Positions 44,601 through 53,925 of a stretch of 64,000 nt of DNA are shown here, in pieces. Made by a program: the position numbers and the translations under genes. The stretch comes from Spirosoma profusum (GTDB lineage: Bacteria > Bacteroidota > Bacteroidia > Cytophagales > Spirosomataceae): the NCBI RefSeq assembly GCF_014699005.1, contig NZ_JACWZY010000033.1:32196-96195 (forward strand), read 5' to 3'. Below the pieces are notes generated by a model. It ran no database searches and had not been told where the DNA came from. It worked only from the letters and a program-made list of their open reading frames with translations. Numbering within the stretch: the stretch's first letter is position 1; each line of letters begins with the position of its first letter.

Positions 44601-46604
44601 TTACTTACTCTTTCGCTGCTCCACCAACGTACTGATTTCGGCTGCGGTTTTATACACACGCTGGCCTTTGCGGACCATCGTTCGGATAAATTTCGGGCGT
44701 TTTTTTGTCTCCTCAAAAATCTTGCTGATGTACTCGCCTAGAAACGAAATGCCCAGCAGGTTGATTCCACCGAAAAACATTACCAGGACAATAACGGTCG
44801 ATAAACCGTAGGGTGTATTCGGATCAAAGTTGAGTAGCCGCGACAGAATTTGCCAGACAATTCCCAGCATCGACAGACCCGTGAGCACAAAACCGGCGTA
44901 GGTCATCAGCTCCAATGGCGCAAAACTGAACGAGAAAATGGCCTTTTTCGCCCACCAGATGTTCTTGGTCCAGTTGTTGGTCGATACGCCAAACATCCGC
45001 TCCGGTCGCACGTAATCGACGCCCGTTTGCCGGAAACCTACCCAGGCCCGCAGACCACGTAGAAATTGCTCAGTTTCGGGAAGATTGACCAGTTCGCGGA
45101 CAACTTTCCGGTCGATCATCGAAAAATCACCAGCGTCGACGGGGATATTGATATACGCCGTTCGTTTGAACAGACGATAGAATTGCTTGTAGAAAAAGTG
45201 AACGTGTGGTGCCATTTCGCGCTGAACCCGAACACCATACGTAACGTCGAAGCCCTCCTGCCACTTTTCGTAAAACTTCGGAATGATTTCGGGCGGGTCC
45301 TGTAAATCGCCATCCATTAGCACCACGGCATCGCCCGTGGAAATCTCCATCCCGCTTAAAAAAGCCGACTGCGAACCGAAATTCCGCGAATGCTTAATCG
45401 CTATTACGTTCGGATCTTTGGCGCAAATCTCGTTCAGTACGTCGTCGCTGTTGTCGGGTGAGTTATCGTTGACGAAAATGATTTCGTAACGTACCTTCAT
45501 TTCGTTGAAAGTCTTCACCAGCCGTTCATACATGTACGGAATGGCCTGCGCATCTCTATAACACGCAATAATGGGCGAAATAACCGGATTGAGCGTGGGC
45601 GTCTGGAATGCCGGAATCACCCGACCTTCATAGTCATGCGACTCCTGCCAATCGGCCGTCCTGCGCAAGCCGTCTCCCAGCGACGTAGTAGCTTTCCAGC
45701 CGAGGTCGGCTTCGGCGGCTGTTGGGTCGCCATACCAGTCTGAAAGGTCCCAGTTACGGTTCGTCATGCTTCCCCATACCGGCTCCTGCGCCAGACCAAA
45801 GGTTTCCCGCGCTACGTCGACCAACTCGCGCATGGTCGTTTTTTTTCCGGTTGCGATGTTATACGAACGCCCGCGAATAGTAGAATTTACACGTAGTGCC
45901 GCCTGTACGAAAGCCGAAACGCAGTCGTCGATATACACAAAATCGCGGCTAATGTCGGGTGAAACCAAAGGCGGTAATTTTCCCTTCAGGTTCTCTTCCA
46001 CGAGTCGCGGAATGAGCCGGTCGGGTTCTTCCCAGCCTCCGTAAATGGAATAAAGACGAAGATTTAACGTATTAAGGCCGTGAACTTTGGCGTAGTATTC
46101 GAGTGTATAAGCCCCCGAAACCTTCGAAACGGCGTAGTGACTATTGGGCTCAACACGGTCGGTTTCTTTAGGGGCCGTACAGTTAAATCCGTACTCCGAA
46201 CTACTTCCCGCATGGATATATACCATGTCGGACGTAGTATTTTCGAGGATATTAACCGTGCCTAGTACGTTGGTTTCGTAGGTCAGACCAACGTTTTTCT
46301 GTTTACTATACGCACCGTAAGCCGCCAGATTGAAAATGGTACGTGGTTTCAGGCGGCTAAAAACGTCATGCACCGACGTATTGGACAAAATATCGCAATG
46401 GACAATATTCTCGGCGGGTACGTCTAACAGCTTGAGTCGCCAGGCTTTAGTGGCATCGTGGGTGAGCGCGTACACATCCTTGCGGACGCGGAAAAGTTGC
46501 TCATACAGGTTGGCACCAATAAAGCCACTGGCTCCAAAAACAACAATAGGCCCGTTGAGCTGGGCAATGGTAGAAGGTAGCAAATTAGCAGCAGACTGAT
46601 TCAT
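44601..46604 (-). CDS. Fusion: NAD-dependent sugar epimerase/dehydratase + GT2 polyprenyl-phosphate glycosyltransferase
   Basis: 667 residues. Residues about 1-320 form a short-chain sugar dehydrogenase/epimerase with GASGFIG (24-30), SSSEYGF and the catalytic Tyr157-xxx-Lys161 (YAVSK). From about 335 a GtrB/ArnC/DPM1-like GT2 follows: VISPIIACYRDAQAIPYMYE, FVNDNSPDNSDDV and LMDGDLQDPPE. Two C-terminal membrane helices (LELMTYAGFVLTGLSMLGIV; VIVLVMFFGGINLLGISFL) complete it. It could convert a sugar and load it on polyprenyl phosphate. These are usually separate genes. It sits between the two transketolase halves. Confidence 0.92.
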   Translation of the reverse strand: MNQSAANLLPSTIAQLNGPIVVFGASGFIGANLYEQLFRVRKDVYALTHDATKAWRLKLLDVPAENIVHCDILSNTSVHDVFSRLKPRTIFNLAAYGAYSKQKNVGLTYETNVLGTVNILENTTSDMVYIHAGSSSEYGFNCTAPKETDRVEPNSHYAVSKVSGAYTLEYYAKVHGLNTLNLRLYSIYGGWEEPDRLIPRLVEENLKGKLPPLVSPDISRDFVYIDDCVSAFVQAALRVNSTIRGRSYNIATGKKTTMRELVDVARETFGLAQEPVWGSMTNRNWDLSDWYGDPTAAEADLGWKATTSLGDGLRRTADWQESHDYEGRVIPAFQTPTLNPVISPIIACYRDAQAIPYMYERLVKTFNEMKVRYEIIFVNDNSPDNSDDVLNEICAKDPNVIAIKHSRNFGSQSAFLSGMEISTGDAVVLMDGDLQDPPEIIPKFYEKWQEGFDVTYGVRVQREMAPHVHFFYKQFYRLFKRTAYINIPVDAGDFSMIDRKVVRELVNLPETEQFLRGLRAWVGFRQTGVDYVRPERMFGVSTNNWTKNIWWAKKAIFSFSFAPLELMTYAGFVLTGLSMLGIVWQILSRLLNFDPNTPYGLSTVIVLVMFFGGINLLGISFLGEYISKIFEETKKRPKFIRTMVRKGQRVYKTAAEISTLVEQRKSK

Positions 46605-46684
46605 TCAGACCGCAATATTACGGCAAAAGCCCGGATATGCTTTATTGAAGTCTAGTTTTATACCCAACGGCAAGTCAGAACTAC

Positions 46685-47515
46685 CTACGCCTGCGTCGTC
46701 TGTGCAAGCAAATAGCGTTCGTTCACGTCGGCGCAGGCTTGTTCGTACTGAGCTTCGGTCATGGGCAGGTAGTGCCATTCGAGCTTGTTTTCCATATACG
46801 ATACGCCTTTTCCTTTAACTGTATTGGCAATCAGGACTTTAGGTTTACCATTCGACGAAGCTGTCAACTGGTCTACTGTAGCCAAGATTTCGTCAACGTT
46901 GTGTCCATCGGCTTCAACCGTCTCAAAACCAATTGCTTTCCAGGTACGTACATCGGCCGTATCACCCAATACGTTAGCGGTCTTGTCGAAACCCTGTAAA
47001 CCATTTTTATCGACCAGAATAATCAGATTATCCAGTTGGTGCTGCATGGCAAAATGGGCGGCTTCCCAGGTCGTGCCTTCGTTGGTTTCGCCATCCGACA
47101 TGAGTACAAACACCCGCCCGCCATCACCAAGCATTTTACTAGCCTGTGCAATGCCCGTACCAATAGGCAGTCCGTGCCCCAACGAACCCGTTGCAAATGG
47201 AATTCCCTTATGCTGGTTTGGCGCGGGGTGAGCCGGTAACGTAGTGCCATTATGGTAATACGTTGCCAGTTCCGCATCAGAAATATCGCCGAGGTGGTTC
47301 AGACACGCGTAAAGTGATGCCGCTGCGTGTCCCTTTGAAAGCAGGAACGTATCCTGATCGCGTTTGCGGAGCAGCAATGTAGCAATCATCAAATCGACGC
47401 AACTCAACGAGCAGCCGATATGGCCAGCGTGCGCCTGATGATAAAGACTCAGAATTTTGAGTCGTAATTGACCTTGTAACGATTGAAAGTCAGTTAGTTC
47501 TGTTGTCGAAGTCAT
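46685..47515 (-). CDS. Transketolase-like protein, N-terminal (TPP-binding) half
   Basis: 276 residues. HAGHIGCSLSCVDLMIATLL, KGHAAASLYACL (61-72), GSLGHGLPIG and SDGETNEGTTWEAAHFA (with Asp141 and the following NG at 171 as the TPP/metal motif) are all present. This is the diphosphate-binding domain; the Pyr and C domains are in the separate gene at 43,641. Split transketolases are known in many bacteria and archaea, usually as adjacent genes. Here about 2.1 kb separates them. Confidence 0.92.
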   Translation of the reverse strand: MTSTTELTDFQSLQGQLRLKILSLYHQAHAGHIGCSLSCVDLMIATLLLRKRDQDTFLLSKGHAAASLYACLNHLGDISDAELATYYHNGTTLPAHPAPNQHKGIPFATGSLGHGLPIGTGIAQASKMLGDGGRVFVLMSDGETNEGTTWEAAHFAMQHQLDNLIILVDKNGLQGFDKTANVLGDTADVRTWKAIGFETVEADGHNVDEILATVDQLTASSNGKPKVLIANTVKGKGVSYMENKLEWHYLPMTEAQYEQACADVNERYLLAQTTQA

Positions 47516-47527
47516 ATTCTTATTGGG

Positions 47528-49390
47528 CTACCCACCGTAACGATACGTAGTGCCTTTGAAGTCAAAAATAGTAATTTTTTGGCCCGAATTTCCCTTTACC
47601 AACACAATCCGGTCAGGTTCGTTCGGATCGACGCGCTGTATATACTGTGCATCTTTCGGCAGATAGACATTCACCATTTGGGCATCAATGAGTGTAACTG
47701 GCGAATAGGTTTTGTCTATGGCTTCCGAATAAATCTTACGTTCCTTGTTTGGATACAGAATTGTATCGCCCGGCGCATATAACTCCTTCAATTTCTGTGC
47801 CGATGACCAGTATGGATTGGCAATACGTGGTTTATCGAAAAACGTGTATTTCGGCGCTTTATCTGCGTAAATGTCACCCAGAAGCTGAACTAAAAATCCG
47901 CTCTGAATCAAGAGAATAACCGCAATCGGAGCACTAAACCACCATCGGATTCGAGTCAACTGGATCAATCCCATCGCAACAAAAATGCAAACGTAGGCAA
48001 AGGATACACTCGAATACCGCTGCGTAATTCCGAACGTATGACCAGAGCGCCAGGCCATAAAAAGCAGAAAAAGCGTTGGCAAAAAAGCAAGCAGTACTAA
48101 AAGTATAAGCAGCCGTTTCTGATGGGTTTTGATTGTCTCAACAACGTAACGACTAATGAGATACACAAATGGAATAGCCGCCGACAGCACCAGCAAACGT
48201 AGCGGTACTACTGAATAAATAGGTATTCCGATCAGGAACAGCACTGGTAGCGCTACGTATACCCAGGTCGGTGGGTTCGCTACGTTGCGATACTTATGAA
48301 TGATGAACGTAGCAATGGAACCGATGGTGAACGCAAGCAGCGAATTCTTCAGACCACCTAAAGCTGGCCCCAGTCCATTGATAAAAATAAAGAGGTCCGA
48401 AAAAATGGGAATTGCTCGTTTGGCAATATTGGGAATGGTGGCCGGTAAAATCGTCCCGAACTCACTTCCGGTTGGATTCGTCAACGCGATTTTTCTGTAT
48501 AAATCCGCTTGATTTTTAAGGGTGAAAAATGTGTATTTGCCCCCACCAAATAAAAACCACAACACAATCGGTACCAGCCCAATTATACCCGTTACGCCTA
48601 GTGCCACCCAGGCATGAAGCTTACGTAGAAACAAAGCAGCATATAAGCCGTGGCAAAGAAATACGACGACTGCCAGATAATGCGACAGCGTTGATAGAAT
48701 AAACAATAGGCCATAAGCGACATAAAGTGGCAACAAGCCTCCCTCTTTATATCGCGGTCCTGTCGTCGATGCATCTGATGTGGATTTAGGAGGCTGGACG
48801 CGCTCCATAATGATCAGAAATACATACGTGGACAGTATCGTCAGAAAAATCGTCATCTGGTAGTTCCTCGCAATGTGGCTTGAGGCCACAAAAAAAGGTT
48901 CTATCGCAGCAATGGCGGCACTTGTCAGCGCTAACGTATCGATAGTACTTAGGCCGAAGAAGGAAGACGTATCGTTACGTACTACGTTACGAAAATGACG
49001 CCGGACGAATACGAACAGCAACCACACTACCAACGTACCGAAAATGACCGATGGCATACGTAACGACGCATCACTCAGTCCGAAAATCTTGAGCCATACC
49101 CAAAGCATGCCATAATACACAGGACTGTTGCCAATGTCGCCCCGGATGTTGGCTTCCATAAAATCATTGAAGGTTTTGGGCTTCCAGAATTCGGCCGGCG
49201 TGAAGTACGTTTTGCTGAAAACGTCTTTCTGATTATAGCCTTCCAAAACGACGCTCTGGCTGATGAGTAACGTCGATTTTTCGTCGAAATAGATGCCGTA
49301 CGTACCGATTCGGTACAGGCGAAGCCCCAGCGCTAACGCCAGAATGAGGCCTAATAGAACGACTGTGTTACGGGAGAATTGGGAAAACAT
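47528..49390 (-). CDS. ArnT/GT39-like membrane glycosyltransferase
   Basis: 620 residues. It opens with a membrane helix and RLYRIGTYGIYFDEKSTLLI, whose FDE matches the catalytic acidic loop of GT-C enzymes. About twelve membrane helices follow, ending near residue 500, with a soluble C-terminal domain of ~110 residues. These enzymes use polyprenyl-phosphate sugars on the periplasmic face. The fusion gene downstream could make that donor, giving a plausible pathway within the operon. Twelve bases separate it from the transketolase N-half gene. Confidence 0.85.
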   Translation of the reverse strand: MFSQFSRNTVVLLGLILALALGLRLYRIGTYGIYFDEKSTLLISQSVVLEGYNQKDVFSKTYFTPAEFWKPKTFNDFMEANIRGDIGNSPVYYGMLWVWLKIFGLSDASLRMPSVIFGTLVVWLLFVFVRRHFRNVVRNDTSSFFGLSTIDTLALTSAAIAAIEPFFVASSHIARNYQMTIFLTILSTYVFLIIMERVQPPKSTSDASTTGPRYKEGGLLPLYVAYGLLFILSTLSHYLAVVVFLCHGLYAALFLRKLHAWVALGVTGIIGLVPIVLWFLFGGGKYTFFTLKNQADLYRKIALTNPTGSEFGTILPATIPNIAKRAIPIFSDLFIFINGLGPALGGLKNSLLAFTIGSIATFIIHKYRNVANPPTWVYVALPVLFLIGIPIYSVVPLRLLVLSAAIPFVYLISRYVVETIKTHQKRLLILLVLLAFLPTLFLLFMAWRSGHTFGITQRYSSVSFAYVCIFVAMGLIQLTRIRWWFSAPIAVILLIQSGFLVQLLGDIYADKAPKYTFFDKPRIANPYWSSAQKLKELYAPGDTILYPNKERKIYSEAIDKTYSPVTLIDAQMVNVYLPKDAQYIQRVDPNEPDRIVLVKGNSGQKITIFDFKGTTYRYGG

Positions 49391-49421
49391 CGGGCCAAAA
49401 CTACGCGCAAAATCCCGGTTC

Positions 49422-51503
49422 TCATAGTTTCAGAATGGTGAATTCTACTCTCCGGTTCTGTTTGCGTTTTTCTTCGGTTTCGTTGCTGGCAATGGGTTTG
49501 CTGGGTCCCCAGGCTTTCGTTTGAATGCGAGTATCTACAATTCCTTTGCCCGTGAGGTACTCTTTTACTACCCGAACGCGGTCTTCAGAAAGCTTCATGT
49601 TGGGCTCCCATTCGCCCTGATTATCAGTGTGTCCCTCAATCAGCAATTCCATGTTTGGGTATTTTTCCAACATGGAAACCACCCGATCCAACTCGGTATT
49701 GGCACCCGGCAACAGTTCGAATTGGCTCTGCTGAAACAGGACTTCGCGCATCACAATCTTCTGCCCCGGCTCAATTTTAACCAGATACAGATTTTTTTTG
49801 ATGTCGCGAAAACGCTTGTCTTTGCTTAAATCAAGCGTTTCAGTGGTCGGAAAATAGCCGTCTTTGCTGGCGACTAAATTGTAGGTCTTCTGGGTTGGTA
49901 GAATTAATTTATACTCACCCGTTTCAGGATTGTATTCAACTTTGGAAATCTCTTTTTGACTCTGATCGCCGAAGATTCCAGAGACAACCTCCGACGCAAC
50001 CGGCTTTTTACTCTTTGCATCCAATACCTGCCCCGATACGATAGCAACGGGGTCGGGTTTAATGGCCGGATATAATTTCAACCGAAAAATGTCGTCCTCA
50101 CCCACCGAACCTGCCCGTGAACTCAGGTAAGCGAAGTCGCCAGCGGCTGGAATGGTGAAATAGCCATCCCACTCATCCGTATTGATGGATGGACCCAGAT
50201 TTTCAGGTTCGCTCCAGTTTCCCCAGGATTCATCGAGCCGGCGACTCACGAAAATATCGCCGTTTCCGTAGCCCGGATGCCCCGCCGACGTAAAGTAAAG
50301 CGTGCGGCCATCGGCGGCCAGAAACGGTGAACTTTCAGAATCGGCCGTGTTGATAACGCCACCAAGGGAAACCGGCTCGGTCCAGGTTTGATCGGGTTTG
50401 AGAAGTGATACGTAGAGGTCGCGGTCGCCACGGGTGTCTTTTCGCTGCACCGCCAGAATAATCGCCTGACCGTTGGGTGCTACACAGAACTCTAACTGAT
50501 TCTTTTCGTGCAGGTTATAATTGTTGGCGATTTTACATTCAACCGGCTGCGACCAACCCGCTTTGGTACGTATCGAACTGGAAATACCAAACGTCATGCC
50601 CCCATCGGGCTTATAGACATTGATTAAGTAAGCAGTACGTCCGTCGGAGGTCAAGCCGCTGATGGCATTGTCGCCCGCGTTGTTAATGGGCGAACCGATG
50701 TTGACCGCTTCACTCCAAATCGGCTGACTGCCACTACCTCCGGATTCTAACGTAGAATACCAAACGTCCTGGCGGTTGGGCGAACCCGTATTGGCTTTGT
50801 TGAAATTTCGGGTGAAATAAAGTGTGCGGCCATCAGGCGAAATAACGGGAGCCACCTCCTGACCGTTCGAATTAACCGTTTTTCCAAGATTCTCTTTCTT
50901 CAGGTCTTTGGGCGTATCTTTTGAAATGTTGAGGCCGACAGTGACAGGATTCGTATCTTCCGAAATCCCAATCGCATCAATCTGATTCAACCCTTTAAGA
51001 GCTGCCCCATTGATGAACACCTTAACCTGCTGGCATAGAAAAACAGCAGAATCTTTCGGGAAAATCCGCGTCATAGGGTCGGTTTGCGCTTGAATACCCG
51101 TCGACTGAAACACAGTGTGCTCCGCCCCTTTTTCATCAAATACTACGACTTTGACGACCGAACCCGGATTCACGTTTTCGGCGATCACAATCTGTCGGGC
51201 ACGTAGTGGATTGGCAAACGCTACGTGAATCCATTCATCCGCCGTACCATCGACGTAGAAAGGGGCCCAGGCACAGGGACTTTCACCCATTTCAGGTAAT
51301 TTGCTAGGATGCCCCAGTGCCTGAGACGCCCGGTATTGTTCGCCGGTTGGTTCGCCCTTTTTCTCCGACGAAACACCAACCACACGACTAGCCCATTGAA
51401 CCGAACTTTGTGAGGTTTTAGGTTGAGGTGCAGACGGCTGTGCCCCACAAACCAACGTAACCGTTAGAACCAGAAAATGGGTCAAAATGCTCCAAACACG
51501 CAT
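49422..51503 (-). CDS. OmpA-family outer-membrane protein with PD40 propeller
   Basis: 693 residues. A signal peptide (VLTVTLVCGAQ), a ~160-residue beta-rich N-terminal module, then WD40-like/PD40 repeats (APVISPDGRTLYFTRNF; ESSPFLAADGRTLYFTSAGH; GNGDIFVSRR), a carboxypeptidase-regulatory-like segment (VSGQVLDAKSKKPV) and a C-terminal OmpA domain (LLIEGHTDNQGEWEPNMKLS with EDR) that binds peptidoglycan. This architecture is common in gliding or type IX secreting Bacteroidota envelope proteins. It likely links the outer membrane to the cell wall and senses or binds something at the surface. Confidence 0.9.
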   Translation of the reverse strand: MRVWSILTHFLVLTVTLVCGAQPSAPQPKTSQSSVQWASRVVGVSSEKKGEPTGEQYRASQALGHPSKLPEMGESPCAWAPFYVDGTADEWIHVAFANPLRARQIVIAENVNPGSVVKVVVFDEKGAEHTVFQSTGIQAQTDPMTRIFPKDSAVFLCQQVKVFINGAALKGLNQIDAIGISEDTNPVTVGLNISKDTPKDLKKENLGKTVNSNGQEVAPVISPDGRTLYFTRNFNKANTGSPNRQDVWYSTLESGGSGSQPIWSEAVNIGSPINNAGDNAISGLTSDGRTAYLINVYKPDGGMTFGISSSIRTKAGWSQPVECKIANNYNLHEKNQLEFCVAPNGQAIILAVQRKDTRGDRDLYVSLLKPDQTWTEPVSLGGVINTADSESSPFLAADGRTLYFTSAGHPGYGNGDIFVSRRLDESWGNWSEPENLGPSINTDEWDGYFTIPAAGDFAYLSSRAGSVGEDDIFRLKLYPAIKPDPVAIVSGQVLDAKSKKPVASEVVSGIFGDQSQKEISKVEYNPETGEYKLILPTQKTYNLVASKDGYFPTTETLDLSKDKRFRDIKKNLYLVKIEPGQKIVMREVLFQQSQFELLPGANTELDRVVSMLEKYPNMELLIEGHTDNQGEWEPNMKLSEDRVRVVKEYLTGKGIVDTRIQTKAWGPSKPIASNETEEKRKQNRRVEFTILKL

Positions 51504-51552
51504 AAATCGTCAACCAATGAGCAATTGTTGTTTCTATAAACTTCGTTTAAGG

Positions 51553-51606
51553 TTAGTACGTAACAACGTAGTAAGTGCGGAAGAAACGTTACGTTGTTAC
51601 GTTAGG
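51553..51606. repeat. ACGTA-rich imperfect inverted repeat
   Basis: TACGTAACAACGTA near 51,556 and TACGTTGTTACGTT near 51,590 are inverted copies with one mismatch. The stretch holds about five ACGTA/TACGT pentamers in roughly 55 bases, between the OmpA-like gene start and the GH13 gene stop. Confidence 0.7.
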
Positions 51607-51622
51607 TAAGTTAAGAAAAAAC

Positions 51623-53023
51623 TTAATTGGTCAGTACGCGATACTCCCAGGGTTTGAGCGTGACTACCATCTCCGTTCTCAATTCGACTCCCTGGTGGCT
51701 GAATACGTCCGTATACATGCCCGTATATGAATCACCCAATAAATGCCCCGTTACGGGCTGGTTACTCAGGTTAATCATCACCACAACCCGGTCGTTATCC
51801 CGCTGTCGGTAAAACGCATATAGTTTATTATCGTGGTCGGTATTGATTTTGGTGGCTGGGCCTCCATCAAGACCATTCCAGAGTGCTTTGTTTCGGTGTT
51901 TTAACGTAAGAAGCGTTTTGAAAAAATTGCTTTTCGTATAATTACCCCAGACAATCGTATCTTTTTCAAAAACAGCTAACCGTTTCGTTAAATTAGATTC
52001 CATTCCGTTATAAACCAAAGGCATACCTTCCAGCGTACTGCTCAGGACAATAATAGCATCAGCCGCTGGACCAAATAACTCGGCCAACGTACCATTATTG
52101 GTATTTTCGTCGTGATTCTGGGTAAACATCATCTGGTAATACCACATCGGAAAACGCTCCTGATTGGCTTCCCGCAGCGAATCGATCTTGTCGGCCGTTC
52201 GAGCTCCTTTGGCTACCGCTTTCAGCATGTTGTGCATACTCCAGCCGTAGTTCATGTTGAAACAGGATTTCAACTGATTCGGGTCATCTTCCCACTCAGC
52301 CAGCATAAAAACCGTTTTGATTTTATCGAGTTGAGGACGTAGCGAGGTCCAGAAATCATTGGGTACCAGACCCGCTATGCTACAACGGTATCCATCGACA
52401 TCGCATTCTTTCACCCAATATTGCATAGCCTCAACCATACCCTTACGTAACGCCGGATTGGTATAATCCAGTGCAATAACATCGGTTTGTTTAGCGGGCT
52501 TACCCGTTCGTGGGTCGATGGGGGCTATCATTTTACCATTTACTTTAACGTACCAGTCAGGGTGTTCCTTCACCCAAACGTGATCCCAGCCCGTATGACT
52601 AGGCACCCAGTCGAGAATGACACGCAGCCCCAGCGCATGAGCCCGGTTCACCAGCGATTTAAAGTCAGGTAACGTACCGTAGTCTGGATTGACAGTCTTG
52701 TAATCCGCCACCGCGTACGGATTTCCCAGTGTCCCCTGCTTATTCAACTGGCTAATAGGGTAAATAGGCATGAACCAGATAATATCGACACCTAGCTCTT
52801 TTAGCCGGGGAAGCTGGGTTTCAATGGCTTTAAAGTTGCCCTGGGGTGAAAACTGACGCGGATTTATTTCGTAGATCGTTGCATTTTTCGCCCATTCGGG
52901 AGCAGGAGGAGCCACATGGGCGGAGTCGGCAGAATTGGCTTCAGTTTTTGTCTTTTCTTTATCACGACAAGCCGTTGCCAGGAATAGCAAACTGAGTACG
53001 ACAGCCAGGTGGGTTTTCTTCAT
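51623..53023 (-). CDS. GH13 alpha-amylase-family lipoprotein with serine at the nucleophile position
   Basis: 466 residues. Lipoprotein signal with Cys19 (LLFLATAC). The (beta/alpha)8 barrel regions are clear: LDWVPSHTGWDH (region I), FMLAEWED with Glu243 as acid/base (region III) and FTQNHDENT with His304-Asp305 (region IV). Region II reads DVDGYRCSIAGLVP: the position normally Asp (nucleophile) is Ser215, encoded by AGC. The enzyme may be inactive, a binder, or have altered chemistry. Otherwise it resembles the usual periplasmic or surface starch-active lipoproteins of Bacteroidota. It precedes no susCD system; those genes are 36 kb away. Confidence 0.9.
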   Translation of the reverse strand: MKKTHLAVVLSLLFLATACRDKEKTKTEANSADSAHVAPPAPEWAKNATIYEINPRQFSPQGNFKAIETQLPRLKELGVDIIWFMPIYPISQLNKQGTLGNPYAVADYKTVNPDYGTLPDFKSLVNRAHALGLRVILDWVPSHTGWDHVWVKEHPDWYVKVNGKMIAPIDPRTGKPAKQTDVIALDYTNPALRKGMVEAMQYWVKECDVDGYRCSIAGLVPNDFWTSLRPQLDKIKTVFMLAEWEDDPNQLKSCFNMNYGWSMHNMLKAVAKGARTADKIDSLREANQERFPMWYYQMMFTQNHDENTNNGTLAELFGPAADAIIVLSSTLEGMPLVYNGMESNLTKRLAVFEKDTIVWGNYTKSNFFKTLLTLKHRNKALWNGLDGGPATKINTDHDNKLYAFYRQRDNDRVVVMINLSNQPVTGHLLGDSYTGMYTDVFSHQGVELRTEMVVTLKPWEYRVLTN

Positions 53024-53071
53024 AAAGGTATTCCTGCGTTCAATTGGATAAAGAAAGTTGGTCTAACGTAA

Positions 53072-53743
53072 TTAAGCAATCATAGGCTGGCCGCTTTGTT
53101 TCAGCAGACGAATGGCTTCCACTGGATCCGTAGCTCCAAAAACCGAACTCCCGGCTACCAGAATATCAGCCCCGGCACTGTGTAAAGCCTGTGCATTGTT
53201 AAGCCCTACACCACCATCGATTTCGATAAGCGCCGACGATTGATTGGCTTTCAGTAACTGTTTTAAATTCGCTACTTTCTGGAGCGTGTGTGGAATGAAT
53301 GATTGACCGCCGAAGCCGGGATTAACGGACATAATTAGTATCACGTCGATATGTTCCAGCACGTCTTCGAGGCCAGAAACGGGTGTGTGCGGGTTCAGGG
53401 CAACACCAGCCCGGCAACCTAGCTGACGAATGTGCGTAAGCGTTCGGTGCAGGTGCGTACAGGCTTCATAATGAACATGAATCACCGATGCGCCCCCTTC
53501 TGCAAACGCGTCAACGTAGCGGTCGGGATCGGTAATCATCAAATGTACGTCAAGAGGTTTCTGACAGTACCGACGGGCGACTTCCAGAACAGGAAACCCA
53601 AAGGAAATGTTAGGAACAAACACGCCATCCATGACATCGAAATGAAGATAATCGGCCTCACTTTGATTCACCCGTTCCAGTTCGCGCTGTAGATTGGCAA
53701 AGTCGGCGGCAAGCAGCGATGGAGCAATGAGAGGCAGCGTCAT
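53072..53743 (-). CDS. rpe: Ribulose-phosphate 3-epimerase
   Basis: 223 residues, standard length. TIM-barrel landmarks: IAPSLLAADFANL, YLHFDVMDGVFVPNISFG, DVHLMI, VIHVHYEA, VNPGFGGQSFI and EIDGGVGLNNA. The metal-binding His/Asp pairs are intact. It interconverts ribulose-5-phosphate and xylulose-5-phosphate in the pentose phosphate pathway and Calvin-type cycles. Forty-nine bases after the GH13 gene's start on the same strand (reading from it), but not obviously an operon of related function. Confidence 0.96.
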   Translation of the reverse strand: MTLPLIAPSLLAADFANLQRELERVNQSEADYLHFDVMDGVFVPNISFGFPVLEVARRYCQKPLDVHLMITDPDRYVDAFAEGGASVIHVHYEACTHLHRTLTHIRQLGCRAGVALNPHTPVSGLEDVLEHIDVILIMSVNPGFGGQSFIPHTLQKVANLKQLLKANQSSALIEIDGGVGLNNAQALHSAGADILVAGSSVFGATDPVEAIRLLKQSGQPMIA

Positions 53744-53925
53744 GGGTTTATAATGTCAGGGCATCAATTAATTATTTATCAAGCAATTACAATGCCCTTT
53801 CTAGAACTTGCTGATTTTTTTGTTCCGTAAAACTACTATTTTTTTGCTTGAACGAGGAAACAAACCCAATATTGCCGACTCCAAAAAGTGCCAGATTTAC
53901 TAAGTAACTAATTTGCCAGATTTCC

